Numbered from the stretch's first letter, positions 1 to 8,363 are shown. The stretch is DNA of 64,000 nt from Catenulispora pinisilvae (GCF_015356865.1 NZ_JAAFZA010000029.1:1-64000); one strand, 5' to 3'. A program made the numbers and translations. The notes: generated by a model from the sequence alone, not told the origin.

Positions 1-40
1 CGAAGGAGGCTCGGCGTGTTCATGCGCCGAGCCTCCTTCG
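1..40. terminator. Perfect hairpin, probable terminator of the gene upstream of the window
   Basis: Positions 1-16 and 25-40 are exact reverse complements, giving a 16-bp GC-rich stem with an 8-nt loop. There is no T-run on the plus strand. The hairpin ends 44 bp before the MerR start, so it most likely closes a gene lying left of the window. The window begins exactly at the stem, so the full context is not visible. Confidence 0.7.
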
Positions 41-84
41 CCCCCTACCGGACGGCACCGATGTCTGGAGGACGGCGAACCGCC

Positions 85-909
85 ATGGCCGAAGAAGATC
101 TGCTGACCAGCGGCGAATTCAGCCGCCGCTCGCGTCTGTCGCCGAAAGCCCTGCGGCTGTACGAACAGCAGGGCCTGCTGGTCCCCGACGAGGTCGACCC
201 GGCCAGCCACTACCGCCGCTACCGCACCGGCCGCCTGGCCGACGCCCGCCTGATCCTCTGGCTGCGGCGCTTGGACATGCCGCTGGCCGACGTGGCGCGC
301 GTCCTGGCAGTGCCGGCCGCCGAACGCGAAGCGGTGGTGGCGGCGTTCTGGCAGGAGGCTGAGGCCCGCTTCGCCGCCCAGCGCTGGTTGGCGGCCCGGG
401 TGCGCGAGGTGGTGTCCGGCCGCGAAGGCGGCCACGCCGCGACCGGGCCCATCCGCATCCGTGACGTGCCGGCGCGGCTGGTGCTCACCGAGCGGCGCCA
501 CGTCCTGCCGGAAGAACTGCCTGCCTGGATCGACAGGACGATGGCCCATCTGATGGCCGCGGCGGCCCCGGTCGGCGGTCCCTCGGCGGCGCCGTTCGTG
601 GTGTACCACGGCGAGATCAACCACGACAGCGACGGCCCGGCAGAGGTCTGCGTCCCGATCGACCCGGCCGGGGCCGACCGGATCACCGTCTCGACGCGCG
701 AGGAGCCGGCGCATCGCGAGGCGTACCTGCGGATCGTCAAGGCCCAGGTGCAGTTCCCGCAGATCCTGTCCGCCTATGACGCGGTCCAGGGCTGGCTGAA
801 GGACGGCGGCCACACCGGGACGCTGCCTGCGCGCGAGGTGTACTTCGCCGACTGGGCCGCCGCGGGGCCCGACGACGAGGTGTGCGACATCGCGTTTCCG
901 TTGGCTTAG
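85..909 (+). CDS. MerR-family transcriptional regulator with GyrI-like effector domain
   Basis: This 274-residue protein has an N-terminal MerR-type winged helix (residues about 8-75): a start resembling TSGEFSRRSRLSPKALRLYE, the wing with YRRYR, then helices that select the dimer coiled coil. The C-terminal part from about residue 125 (IRIRDVPARLVLTERRHV) resembles the GyrI-like/BmrR effector-binding domain, which binds bulky hydrophobic ligands. I chose the ATG at 85 because GGAGG lies at 67-71 and MerR domains start near this point; an upstream in-frame ATG at 61 is possible. It is followed by a DHA2 exporter gene on the same strand, so control of that exporter is plausible but not shown. 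Confidence 0.85.
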   Translation: MAEEDLLTSGEFSRRSRLSPKALRLYEQQGLLVPDEVDPASHYRRYRTGRLADARLILWLRRLDMPLADVARVLAVPAAEREAVVAAFWQEAEARFAAQRWLAARVREVVSGREGGHAATGPIRIRDVPARLVLTERRHVLPEELPAWIDRTMAHLMAAAAPVGGPSAAPFVVYHGEINHDSDGPAEVCVPIDPAGADRITVSTREEPAHREAYLRIVKAQVQFPQILSAYDAVQGWLKDGGHTGTLPAREVYFADWAAAGPDDEVCDIAFPLA

Positions 910-967
910 CGGGCTTGCCCGGCCACCCGGCTCGGCCGGTGCCCCGGTCCAATCGTCACACCTCTAC

Positions 968-996
968 TTGTCAGCCCTCCTGCCTACCCATATAAT
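968..996 (+). promoter_or_regulatory. Near-consensus sigma-70-type promoter of the MFS exporter
   Basis: TTGTCA at 968-973 and TATAAT at 991-996 are separated by exactly 17 bp, an almost perfect vegetative promoter in a very GC-rich background. Transcription would start near 1003, leaving about 35 nt of leader before the ATG at 1038 and covering a purine-rich ribosome site. The AT-rich stretch just after the -10 would be a natural place for repressor binding, but I see no clean operator there. Confidence 0.75.
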
Positions 997-1037
997 TAGC
1001 ATTGGTAAACTATGTAAGTCACAGAGGGTGGGATTGT

Positions 1038-2786
1038 ATGACCGCGACGCAGGCTTCCAGTGCGACCGGGAAGGCCCGCGGTGCGCGCGGGCCGGATCAT
1101 CCGCACTACAAGTGGGTGGCGTTGTCCAACACCACGTTGGGCACCTTGATCGCGACGGTCAACTCCTCCATCGTCCTGATCTCGCTGCCCGCGATCTTCA
1201 ACGGCATCAAGCTGGACCCGTTGCAGCCGTCCAACGTCAGCTACCTGCTGTGGATGCTGATGGGCTACATGCTCGTCACCGCGGTGTTCGTGGTGGCGCT
1301 CGGGCGCCTGGGCGACATGTACGGCCGGGTCAAGATCTACAACTCCGGGTTCGTGGTCTTCACGATCTGTTCCGTCGCGTTGTCCCTGGACCCCTTCCAC
1401 GGCGCGACCGGCGCGTTGTGGCTGATCGGCTGGCGCGTGTTCCAGGCCATCGGCGGCGCGATGCTGATGGCGAACTCGGCGGCGATCATCACCGACGCCT
1501 TCCCGGCCGCGCAGCGCGGGATGGCGCTGGGCATCAACATCGTGGCCGCGATCGCCGGGTCGTTCATCGGCCTGGTGCTGGGCGGCGCGTTGTCGGAGTG
1601 GAACTGGCGCGCGGTGTTCTGGGTGAACGTGCCCATCGGTCTGATCGGCACTGTGTGGGCCTACAAGTCGCTGCACGACACCGGGCTCAGACAGAAGTCG
1701 CGGATCGACTGGTGGGGCAACGCCACCTTCGCCTTCGGCCTGACCGCGTTGCTGGCGGGCATCACCTACGGCATCCAGCCCTACGGCGGCCATACCCAGG
1801 GCTGGACCAACCCGTGGGTCGACGCCGGGCTGATCGGCGGCCTCGCGCTGCTCATCATCTTCTGCGTCATCGAGGCCAAGATCTCCGATCCGATGCTGCC
1901 GATGACACTGTTCAAGAACCGCGCGTTCGCCACCGGCAACCTGGCCAACCTGCTCGGCGCCATCGCCCGGGGCGGCTTGCAGTTCATGCTGATCATCTGG
2001 TTGCAGGGCATCTGGCTGCCGCTGCACGGCTACGACTACAAGGACACGCCCCTGTGGGCCGGCATCTACATGATCCCGCTGACCCTGGGCTTCCTCGCGG
2101 CCGGGCCGATCGCCGGGCACCTGTCGGACAAGTTCGGGCCCCGGGTGTTCGCCGCCGGCGGTCTGCTGGCGATGGCGGTGTCGTTCGCCGGTCTGTTGCT
2201 CATACCTACGGACTTCTCCTACTGGATATTCGCCCTACTCATCTTCCTCAATGGCGTCGGCGGCGGTTTGTTCTCCGCGCCCAACACGTCGCTGATCATG
2301 TCCAGCGTGCCGGGGCGGATGCGCGGTGCCGCCTCCGGCGCCCGGGCCACGTTCATGAACGCCGGCATGGTGCTGTCCATGGGCATCTTCTTCTCGCTCA
2401 TGGTCGCCGGGCTGTCCAGTTCGCTGCCCCACACCCTGTCCACCGGCCTGGCCGCGCAGGGGGTGCCGGCCGGGACCGCGACCCAGATCTCGCACCTGCC
2501 CCCGGTGGCCACGCTGTTCGCCGCCTTCCTCGGCTACAACCCGATGCAGCAGCTTCTCGGCTCGTCGACCCTGCACGCGCTACCCGCCTCCAACGCGCAG
2601 ACGTTGACGGGCCGGGAATTCTTCCCGCACCTGATCTCCGGGCCCTTTCACGACGGCCTGATGGTCGTGTTCTGGCTCGCCATCGTGATGGCGGTGATCG
2701 GGGCCGTGGCCTCGGCGCTGCCCGGCAAGTTGCAGGCGCCCCAGGACGAGGCGGCCGCCGACCAGAGCGCGGCGGCGACCGCCTGA
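1038..2786 (+). CDS. MFS drug exporter, DHA2 (EmrB/QacA, 14-TM) family
   Basis: The 582-residue protein is a polytopic membrane protein with the length and hydrophobic pattern of the 14-TM drug:H+ antiporter-2 family. Motif A appears in the first cytoplasmic loop as GRLGDMYGRVK, and a second motif-like loop reads GHLSDKFGPR. The ATG at 1038 follows a purine-rich site (GAGGGTGGG) and sits about 35 nt after the predicted transcription start; an ATG at 1002 would lie at the transcription start and lacks a ribosome site. A MerR regulator lies upstream and a MarR regulator downstream, and either could be its sensor. The substrate cannot be read from the sequence. Confidence 0.9.
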   Translation: MTATQASSATGKARGARGPDHPHYKWVALSNTTLGTLIATVNSSIVLISLPAIFNGIKLDPLQPSNVSYLLWMLMGYMLVTAVFVVALGRLGDMYGRVKIYNSGFVVFTICSVALSLDPFHGATGALWLIGWRVFQAIGGAMLMANSAAIITDAFPAAQRGMALGINIVAAIAGSFIGLVLGGALSEWNWRAVFWVNVPIGLIGTVWAYKSLHDTGLRQKSRIDWWGNATFAFGLTALLAGITYGIQPYGGHTQGWTNPWVDAGLIGGLALLIIFCVIEAKISDPMLPMTLFKNRAFATGNLANLLGAIARGGLQFMLIIWLQGIWLPLHGYDYKDTPLWAGIYMIPLTLGFLAAGPIAGHLSDKFGPRVFAAGGLLAMAVSFAGLLLIPTDFSYWIFALLIFLNGVGGGLFSAPNTSLIMSSVPGRMRGAASGARATFMNAGMVLSMGIFFSLMVAGLSSSLPHTLSTGLAAQGVPAGTATQISHLPPVATLFAAFLGYNPMQQLLGSSTLHALPASNAQTLTGREFFPHLISGPFHDGLMVVFWLAIVMAVIGAVASALPGKLQAPQDEAAADQSAAATA

Positions 2787-2793
2787 CGCGGCG

Positions 2794-2823
2794 GGTCCCA
2801 CGCCGCACGCGAGGCGTGGGACC
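2794..2823 (+). terminator. Hairpin terminator after the MFS exporter
   Basis: GGTCCCACGCC at 2794-2804 pairs perfectly with GGCGTGGGACC at 2813-2823 across an 8-nt loop. The hairpin starts 7 bp after the exporter stop codon, as expected for a terminator. No T-tract follows, which is usual in these genomes. Confidence 0.75.
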
Positions 2824-2857
2824 GGCCCGCTGAGCCGGGGGTCGGTAGATTGGGACC

Positions 2858-2882
2858 GGGGCACTGTGTTTCACTGTGCCCC
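2858..2882 (+). promoter_or_regulatory. Inverted and direct repeat upstream of marR, possible operator
   Basis: GGGGCAC at 2858-2864 and GTGCCCC at 2876-2882 form an inverted repeat with 11 bp between. Within it the heptamer CACTGTG occurs twice as a direct repeat. It lies 70-95 bp upstream of the MarR start. MarR proteins often bind such palindromes in their own promoters, so autoregulation is a reasonable inference, but a role as RNA hairpin is equally open. Confidence 0.35.
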
Positions 2883-2952
2883 TTATCCGCCTTACCGCAC
2901 CGATCCACGTCCATCATTCCCGGCTCCGCTCTGCGCTCCTGTGAAGGACCCG

Positions 2953-3402
2953 ATGAACTCTTCGCCGACCCAGCCCGACACCGAGGTCGCCGCCCGCCTG
3001 CGGGTGGCTCTGGGCCGCCTGAACCGGCAGTTGCTTCAGCGGCAGTCGGAGGCGAGTTTCGCCCAGCTGTCCGCGCTCTTCGTGATCGAGAAGTGGGGAC
3101 CGATCCGGATCGGGGACCTGGCCCAGCGGGAGAAGGTGGCCGCGCCGTCCATGACCCGCACGCTGAGCGGGCTGGTCGCGGCCGGCTGGGTGCAGCGTGA
3201 GCCGGACCCGGAGGACGGCCGCTCGTTCATGGTCTCGCTGACCCCCGGCGGCGCGGCGCTGATCACCAAGGTGCGCAATCTGCGGACCGCGGCGCTGGTG
3301 CAGGGCATGGAGCGGCTGACCGGGTCGCAGCTGGAGGCGCTGCACGCGGCCGTGCCGGTGCTGGAGCAGCTGGCCGACGAGGTCGAGCCCAAGCAGCGCT
3401 GA
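2953..3402 (+). CDS. MarR-family transcriptional regulator
   Basis: This 149-residue protein has a standard MarR winged helix-turn-helix. The recognition region reads IRIGDLAQREKVAAPSMTRTL and the wing carries the conserved pattern DPEDGRSFMVSLTPGG. The ATG at 2953 is preceded by AAGGA four bases upstream; an in-frame GTG at 2941 is an alternative adding four residues. It follows the DHA2 exporter beyond a hairpin terminator, so it probably has its own promoter. MarR proteins of this type usually repress a neighbouring exporter and respond to small aromatic ligands. Confidence 0.85.
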   Translation: MNSSPTQPDTEVAARLRVALGRLNRQLLQRQSEASFAQLSALFVIEKWGPIRIGDLAQREKVAAPSMTRTLSGLVAAGWVQREPDPEDGRSFMVSLTPGGAALITKVRNLRTAALVQGMERLTGSQLEALHAAVPVLEQLADEVEPKQR

Positions 3403-3422
3403 GCCCGCGGGCGGCATCGGAG

Positions 3423-3444
3423 CCCGGTCGGCGACACGACCGGG
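3423..3444. terminator. Short GC-rich hairpin after marR
   Basis: CCCGGTCG at 3423-3430 pairs with CGACCGGG at 3437-3444 over a 6-nt loop, 20 bp beyond the MarR stop codon. Confidence 0.5.
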
Positions 3445-3489
3445 ACCCCCGCCAAGCACCGCTCAGACACCGGTGGGAGACTGGTCGGC

Positions 3490-3681
3490 ATGACGGCAGC
3501 GAGCGAGGAGCCCACGAGCTCCGCCCCGGACACGCCGGCCGAGGCCGAGTGGCCGCCGCGCGAGTGGCGCGAGGCCCAGCGCGGGCAGGGCACGAGGAGC
3601 ATGTACCAGCTGCTGGGTCTGATCGCCCTGATCATGGTGGTCCTGGTGATCCTGTCCTTCTGGGGCCTGGCCAACGGCTGA
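3490..3681 (+). CDS. Small single-pass membrane protein of unknown function
   Basis: The 63-residue product has an acidic, Pro/Glu-rich N-terminus, a short basic stretch (REAQRGQGTR) and one clear C-terminal membrane segment (about residues 39-58, LLGLIALIMVVLVILSFWGL). This implies a cytoplasmic N-terminus and a membrane anchor. Its TGA stop overlaps the ATG of the SixA-like phosphatase by one base, so the two are translationally coupled. I recognise no family; small anchored proteins of this kind are common in actinomycetes. Confidence 0.65.
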   Translation: MTAASEEPTSSAPDTPAEAEWPPREWREAQRGQGTRSMYQLLGLIALIMVVLVILSFWGLANG

Positions 3682-4202
3682 TGCGGCACACCCTGATCCT
3701 GCTCCGGCACGCCAAGTCCGACTGGCCCGACGGCGTCGCCGACCACGACCGGCCGCTGACCGACCGCGGCCGCCGCGACGCCCCGCGGACCGGCGTGTGG
3801 CTGGTGGCGAACGGCCGGGTGCCGGACCGGGCCGCGGTGTCGACGGCGCTGCGCACCCAGCAGACCTACGGCCTGGCGGCCGAGGCGTTCCCGTCCGGGC
3901 CCGAAGTGCTGAAGCCCGAGGTGCTGAACAAGGACGAGCTCTACGCCGCCTCGGCGGGGGAGATGCTGGAGGTGGTGCGCGAGACGCCGGAGAGCGTCGG
4001 CACCCTGATGGTCGTCTCGCACAACCCCGGCACGCAGTACCTGGCCCTGGCGCTGGCCGACGAGACGAATCCGGAACTGGTCGCCAGGGTCCACGCCGGA
4101 TACCCGACCAACACCCTGACCGTCCTGGAGTTCGACGGCACCTGGGCCACCCTGGACCCGGCCGCGGCCTCGATCGTGGCGGTGGAGTCACCGCGCGGCT
4201 GA
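3681..4202 (+). CDS. SixA-like phosphohistidine phosphatase (histidine phosphatase superfamily)
   Basis: The 173-residue protein starts with a textbook RHG-type signature, LILLRHAKSDWPDG, where His10 would carry the phosphate. LTDRGRRDA follows, and the second catalytic histidine sits in VVSHNPGTQYL. Length and the RHAKS variant fit the SixA branch, which removes phosphate from protein histidines. The start overlaps the stop of the small membrane protein (TGATG). It runs convergently into serB with only 13 bp between the stop codons and no room for a separate terminator. The physiological substrate is unknown. Confidence 0.85.
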   Translation: MRHTLILLRHAKSDWPDGVADHDRPLTDRGRRDAPRTGVWLVANGRVPDRAAVSTALRTQQTYGLAAEAFPSGPEVLKPEVLNKDELYAASAGEMLEVVRETPESVGTLMVVSHNPGTQYLALALADETNPELVARVHAGYPTNTLTVLEFDGTWATLDPAAASIVAVESPRG

Positions 4203-4215
4203 GCCGGCGGGTGTC

Positions 4216-5505
4216 TCAGGCGGCGGGCTTAGCCGTTTTCATCGGCGGGATCTCTATCGGTCGGGCCTCTATCGGTCCAGTCTCTATCGCCTCTTCGGAG
4301 GCGTCCGCGACCTCGACCTCCTCGCGGGTGATCCCGAGCAGATACAGGATCGTGTCCAGGAACGGCACGTTCACCGCGGTGTCCGCCTGCTCGCGCACCA
4401 CCGGCTTGGCGTTGAACGCCACCCCGAGCCCGGCCGCGGCCAGCATGTCCAGGTCGTTGGCCCCGTCCCCGATGGCCACCGTGTCCGTCGCCGGCACCCC
4501 GGCCGCCTCCGCGAACTCCCGCAGCGCCGCCGCCTTCCCGGCGCGGTCCACGATCGGCCCTATCACCCGCCCGGTCAGCCGGCCGTCCGCGCCGATCTCC
4601 AGGGTGTTGGCCAGCGCGAAGTCCAGGCCGAGCTCGTCCCGCAGCGAGTCGGTGACGTGGGTGAAGCCGCCGGAGACGATGCCGACCAGGTAGCCGAGGC
4701 GTTTCAGGGTGCGGACCAGGGTCCGGGCGCCGGGCATGAGCCGCACCGAGGCGCGGACCTCGTCCAGCGCACCGGCGTCGAGCCCTTCGAGCAGGGCTAC
4801 GCGCTCGCGCAGCGACCCGGCGAAGTCCAACTCCCCGCGCATCGCCCGCCGGGTGATCCCGGCCACCGCGTCCAGGCACCCGGCCCGGGCCGCCAGCTCC
4901 TCGATCACCTCGCCCTCGATGAGCGTGGAGTCGACGTCCATCACCACCAGCCGCTTGGCCCGCCGGCTCAGCCCGGCCGGCTGCACCGCGATGTCGACGT
5001 GCTCCTCCGCGGCGACCCGCGCCAGCCGCTCCCGCAGCAGATCGGGATCCGCACCGGAGACGTCCAGCTCGATCGCGGTCACCGGGTACTTGGCCAGCCG
5101 CACAATGCGGTCGATGTTGCCACGGCACTCGGCGACCTCCCGGGCCATCGCGGCCATCGCGGCCGCGGGCAGCGGAGCGCCCAGCACGGTGACGTGCGTG
5201 CGGCCCTGCCGCCGCTTGCGGTTGTCGCCGAGTCCGGTGACCACCTCGACGTCCAGCTTCTCGGCGGCGGCCCACCGATGCAGCCCCACCCGCAGCGCGG
5301 TCTGCCCGTCCCCCTCGCCCGGCGCCCCGACCAGCACCGCCAGCACCAGGCGCCCGCGCACCACCACCTGCTCCACGTCCACGACCGGAACACCGAACGG
5401 CTCCAGCGCGGCGAACAGGCTCGCCGTGACCCCGGGACGGTCAGCGCCATATACGGTGACCAGGACAGTTGCGGCGGGCGGCGGCAGGGCGAGCGCGGTG
5501 TTCAT
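4216..5505 (-). CDS. serB: Phosphoserine phosphatase SerB with N-terminal ACT domains
   Basis: This 429-residue protein catalyses the last step of serine synthesis, hydrolysing phosphoserine. The N-terminus (TVYGADRPGVTASLFAAL) is an ACT regulatory region, with a second ACT-like stretch around residues 100-170. The HAD catalytic part begins with VVMDVDSTLIEGEVIEELA, contains IVSGGFTHV, and ends with AIGDGANDLDMLAAAGLG, which carries the metal-binding aspartates. The ATG at 5505 places the ACT domain directly at the N-terminus, although no strong ribosome site precedes it. A C-terminal tail of about 35 residues repeats a short Pro-Ile-Glu motif and is unusual for the family. It lies divergent from the DUF3592-like gene. 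Confidence 0.93.
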   Translation of the reverse strand: MNTALALPPPAATVLVTVYGADRPGVTASLFAALEPFGVPVVDVEQVVVRGRLVLAVLVGAPGEGDGQTALRVGLHRWAAAEKLDVEVVTGLGDNRKRRQGRTHVTVLGAPLPAAAMAAMAREVAECRGNIDRIVRLAKYPVTAIELDVSGADPDLLRERLARVAAEEHVDIAVQPAGLSRRAKRLVVMDVDSTLIEGEVIEELAARAGCLDAVAGITRRAMRGELDFAGSLRERVALLEGLDAGALDEVRASVRLMPGARTLVRTLKRLGYLVGIVSGGFTHVTDSLRDELGLDFALANTLEIGADGRLTGRVIGPIVDRAGKAAALREFAEAAGVPATDTVAIGDGANDLDMLAAAGLGVAFNAKPVVREQADTAVNVPFLDTILYLLGITREEVEVADASEEAIETGPIEARPIEIPPMKTAKPAA

Positions 5506-5685
5506 GGTGTGATCCACGGTACCCGGGCGACCCCGGAAGGCGGCGAAGTGTCCGGCTGGTGGGCGCGGCATGGACACGGAGTCCCGCACCCGCCGAACGC
5601 CGGGCCGCACCGTCCCATCTCCCATACGGGTGATGTCTGGTCTCTGAACAGGTCCACCCGAGGTCGACCGGCCTAGCATGGAACC

Positions 5686-6129
5686 ATGGCCGCGGACGAC
5701 ATGTCCTTCGTCGCCGGGTTCCTCGCCGCGTCCGGCCTCTTCTGGACCGGGGGCGGGGCACTCTGGCTGGCGGTGTGCGCCCGCAGACTGTCCCGGCTAC
5801 GCCTGCGGCTGGTCGGCGTCCCCGCCCGCGGCGAAGTGATCGGCATGGTCGTGTCCTGCGACGCCTCCGGCGCGATCCGCAACGCCCCGCGCGTCCGCTA
5901 CTTCGCCCCGACCGGCCCACCGGTGGTCACCCGCGCCTACGGATACCGACCGCATCAGAGCGTGGCGACGGGCGCGCAGGTGCGGCTTTGGTACGACCCC
6001 CTGCGCCCGGAGCGGATCCTGGTGTCGCGGTTCGATCTGAAGCTGCGGGACTGGCTGGAGCTGGTCGGGGCGCTGGTGGTGCTGGGTATCGGGGTCATGA
6101 TGGAGTTCATGGCGCTGACGATGGGGTGA
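5686..6129 (+). CDS. DUF3592-like membrane protein
   Basis: The 147-residue product has two predicted membrane segments, one near the N-terminus (GFLAASGLFWTGGGALWLAV) and one near the C-terminus (LVGALVVLGIGVMMEFMAL). Between them lies a soluble domain with ARGEVIGMVV, PRVRYFAPTG and VRLWYDPLRPERIL. The order of elements and the YDP..P pattern match DUF3592 proteins, whose function is unknown. It is read divergently from serB with about 180 bp between. No partner is evident from its neighbours. Confidence 0.75.
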   Translation: MAADDMSFVAGFLAASGLFWTGGGALWLAVCARRLSRLRLRLVGVPARGEVIGMVVSCDASGAIRNAPRVRYFAPTGPPVVTRAYGYRPHQSVATGAQVRLWYDPLRPERILVSRFDLKLRDWLELVGALVVLGIGVMMEFMALTMG

Positions 6130-6148
6130 TGGCCGGCCGGCCGGTTGT

Positions 6149-6188
6149 CAGTACCCGGGTTGCCAGTACCCGGGCGTCAGTACCCGGG
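6149..6188. repeat. Three copies of CAGTACCCGGG at a gene 3' end
   Basis: The 11-mer CAGTACCCGGG occurs at 6149-6159, 6164-6174 and 6178-6188. The third copy encodes the last residues and stop codon of the minus-strand hypothetical; the other two lie just beyond its stop. This looks like a small tandem duplication of the gene's 3' tip. Confidence 0.8.
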
Positions 6189-6956
6189 CTCCAAAATCGA
6201 ATGATAAGCAGCCAACTGGGCCCGCCGAGTAACCCGCTCCAATCCCACCAGCGCCGACGCCCGCAACCGCGACTCCTGCGCCGTCACACTCCCGCCCTCG
6301 TCCTGCCCCGCCAGATCGGCGATCGCCGCCAGCCGCTGAGCCTGCGTCAGCACCTTGACCGCCCGCGCCGGGTACCCCGGAGCCAGCACCGCCTCCGGCG
6401 CCCGCCCATGCCCCCGGATCGCGGCCAGCGACTCGGCCACCTCCGGCCGCCAGCGCGCCACGTCCAGCCGCGCCAGTTCCTCGGCGGCCTCGCGCAGCGC
6501 GGTGTTCAGCTCGCGTTCGGCCTCTGACAGCGTCGGCACCGCGGCCGCGCCGCTCTCGACCGGCGTCACCGTCCAGCGCACCACGTGCCCGCGGTCGCCG
6601 GCCGGTCCGTAGCCGTCCACCGACGGGACTATCCCGAGCGCCGGTCCGTCCGTCAGGACCGCCTCGCCGGCCGAGATCGCCACCTGGTTGAAGGCCGCCG
6701 GGCCCTTCAACCCCAGGGGATCGCCCGGCCGGGGCAGCGCCAGCCGCAGTCCGGTCACCCCGGCGGCGCGCAGCCGGCCCAGGGCGACGGTCCAGCTCAC
6801 GTCGCCGTCCTCGCCCGGCACCCCGGCGACCCGGTGCGGCTCGTCGCCGTCGGCGCGGACCTCGTCGGCGGCCGAGTCCAGGCTGGTGTGCCCGGCGAGC
6901 CAGGCGTTGCCCCAGGCGACCAGACGCCCTGACCGGTGTTCGCTCAGCATGACCAC
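6177..6956 (-). CDS. Conserved actinobacterial-type hypothetical protein
   Basis: I do not recognise a characterised family in this 259-residue soluble protein. It has an N-terminal part rich in small residues (RLVAWGNAWLAGHTSLDSAADEV), a middle part with LRLALPRPGDPLGL, and a helical C-terminal half with many Ala, Glu and Arg residues. There is no signal peptide or membrane segment. Codon use (strong GC3) supports real coding. It lies directly before the divergent ABC ATPase, with a shared intergenic region of about 100 bp. An alternative ATG lies two codons inside. Confidence 0.65.
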   Translation of the reverse strand: MVMLSEHRSGRLVAWGNAWLAGHTSLDSAADEVRADGDEPHRVAGVPGEDGDVSWTVALGRLRAAGVTGLRLALPRPGDPLGLKGPAAFNQVAISAGEAVLTDGPALGIVPSVDGYGPAGDRGHVVRWTVTPVESGAAAVPTLSEAERELNTALREAAEELARLDVARWRPEVAESLAAIRGHGRAPEAVLAPGYPARAVKVLTQAQRLAAIADLAGQDEGGSVTAQESRLRASALVGLERVTRRAQLAAYHSILEPGY

Positions 6957-7060
6957 CAGGGTACGTGGCCGGGCCGACGCTGCGGCTTGGTGGACATGTG
7001 GGTGGCCTAAGCTAGGCGGTCGAAGATCAGGCCTGCCGCGTGAGGAAACTGGTGCCGAAC

Positions 7061-7882
7061 ATGAACGCCGATGCCCTGTCCGTCGACCCAGACAGCGTCC
7101 TCGACCTCGTCGATGTCTCCGTGGTGCGGGACGGCCGCAAGCTGCTGGACGCGGTGAACTGGACGGTCGGCGAGGGCGAGCGCTGGGTGGTGCTCGGGCC
7201 GAACGGCGCGGGCAAGACCACGGTGCTGAACATCGCGGCCACGTCCTTGTTCCCGACCGCCGGCGTGGTGGGTGTGCTCGGCGAGCGGCTGGGCGCGGTC
7301 GACGTCTTCGAGCTGCGTCCGCGCATCGGTTACTCCTCGGCGTCCGTCTCCGAGCGGCTGCCGCGCGGCGAGTCGGTGCGCGATGTGGTGATGACCGCCT
7401 CCTACGGCATGGTCGGCCGGTGGCGGGAGAAGTACGACCAGGCCGACGCGCAGCGCGCCGACGATCTGCTGGCCTGGTGGGGCATGCACGAGTTCGGCGC
7501 CCGCACCTTCGGCACGCTGTCCGAGGGCGAGCGCAAGCGGGCGCTGATCGCCCGGGCGCTGATGGCCGACCCGGAACTGCTGCTGCTCGACGAGCCGGCC
7601 GCGGGCCTGGACCTCGGCGGCCGCGAGGACCTGGTGCGCCGGCTGTCCCGGCTGGCCTCCGACCCCTACGCCCCGGTCACGGTGCTGGTGACGCACCACG
7701 TCGAGGAGATCCCCCCGGGCTTCTCGCACATCCTGCTGGTGCGGGCCGGCGCGGTGGTGGCGGCCGGGCCGATCCACGAAGCGCTCACCTCGGACAACCT
7801 GACCACCACCTTCGGCCTGCCGCTGAGCGTGGAGAGGTACCAGACCCCCTCCGGCGACCGCTGGTACGCGCGCGCCGTCTGA
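7061..7882 (+). CDS. Stand-alone ABC transporter ATP-binding protein
   Basis: The 273-residue protein is a single nucleotide-binding domain. Walker A is GPNGAGKTT, the signature motif is LSEGERKRALIARAL, Walker B is LLLLDEPAAGLDL, and the switch histidine lies in TVLVTHHVEEIPPG. No permease gene is adjacent, so its membrane partner is elsewhere or it works alone; it resembles the YlmA/ModF-like branch. The ATG at 7061 is the conservative start, but GTG codons at 7040 and 7052 are in frame, and GAGGA at 7042-7046 would suit the 7052 start. It precedes the NfeD and SPFH genes as in other actinomycetes. Confidence 0.85.
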   Translation: MNADALSVDPDSVLDLVDVSVVRDGRKLLDAVNWTVGEGERWVVLGPNGAGKTTVLNIAATSLFPTAGVVGVLGERLGAVDVFELRPRIGYSSASVSERLPRGESVRDVVMTASYGMVGRWREKYDQADAQRADDLLAWWGMHEFGARTFGTLSEGERKRALIARALMADPELLLLDEPAAGLDLGGREDLVRRLSRLASDPYAPVTVLVTHHVEEIPPGFSHILLVRAGAVVAAGPIHEALTSDNLTTTFGLPLSVERYQTPSGDRWYARAV

Positions 7883-7934
7883 TTCATCAATCCCCTGACG
7901 CCGGCCCGGGACAGCGCGGTCTTCCTTCCGTAGC

Positions 7935-8363
7935 ATGGGCTCCATGCACGCGATGGTGTGGGCGGTCGTCGCGGCCGTACTGATCCTGCTGGAACTGACC
8001 ACGACCACACTGGTCTTCGTCATGCTCGGCATCGGCGCGGCCGCCGGGGCGATCGCCGCCGGGGCCGGGGCCGGCATCGTGGCGCAGTTCGCCGCCTTCG
8101 GGGTCGTCTCGGTCGCCACCCTGGTCTTCGCCCGGCCGACCGCGATGCGCCGGCTGCACGGCGGGCCCGAGCACCGGCAGGGCACCGAGGCGTTGATCAG
8201 CCGGGAAGCGCTGGTGGTGGCGAAGGTCGACGGGCACGACGGCCGGGTTCGGATATCCGGGGAGATCTGGAGTGCCCGCTCTTTTGACGGGCAGACTGAA
8301 TACGAGGTCGGAGACCGCGTCAACGTCGCGCAGATCGACGGCGCGACCGCGCTCGTTCTCTAG
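7935..8363 (+). CDS. NfeD-like membrane protein
   Basis: The 142-residue protein has two adjacent N-terminal membrane segments (about residues 6-60, including ILLELTTTTLVFVMLGIGAAAGAIAAG) and a C-terminal OB-like soluble domain (residues 80-140: GTEALISREALVV, VRISGEIWSARS, YEVGDRVNVAQIDG). This is the short NfeD architecture, which typically pairs with a neighbouring SPFH/stomatin protein at the membrane. Here the SPFH gene follows 213 bp later. The start could be ATG 7935 or ATG 7944; no ribosome site separates them. Confidence 0.88.
   Translation: MGSMHAMVWAVVAAVLILLELTTTTLVFVMLGIGAAAGAIAAGAGAGIVAQFAAFGVVSVATLVFARPTAMRRLHGGPEHRQGTEALISREALVVAKVDGHDGRVRISGEIWSARSFDGQTEYEVGDRVNVAQIDGATALVL

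Noticed and set aside
1000-1022. Operator-like palindrome after the MFS promoter
   Set aside because: The two halves match only weakly when aligned in reverse complement, not better than chance.
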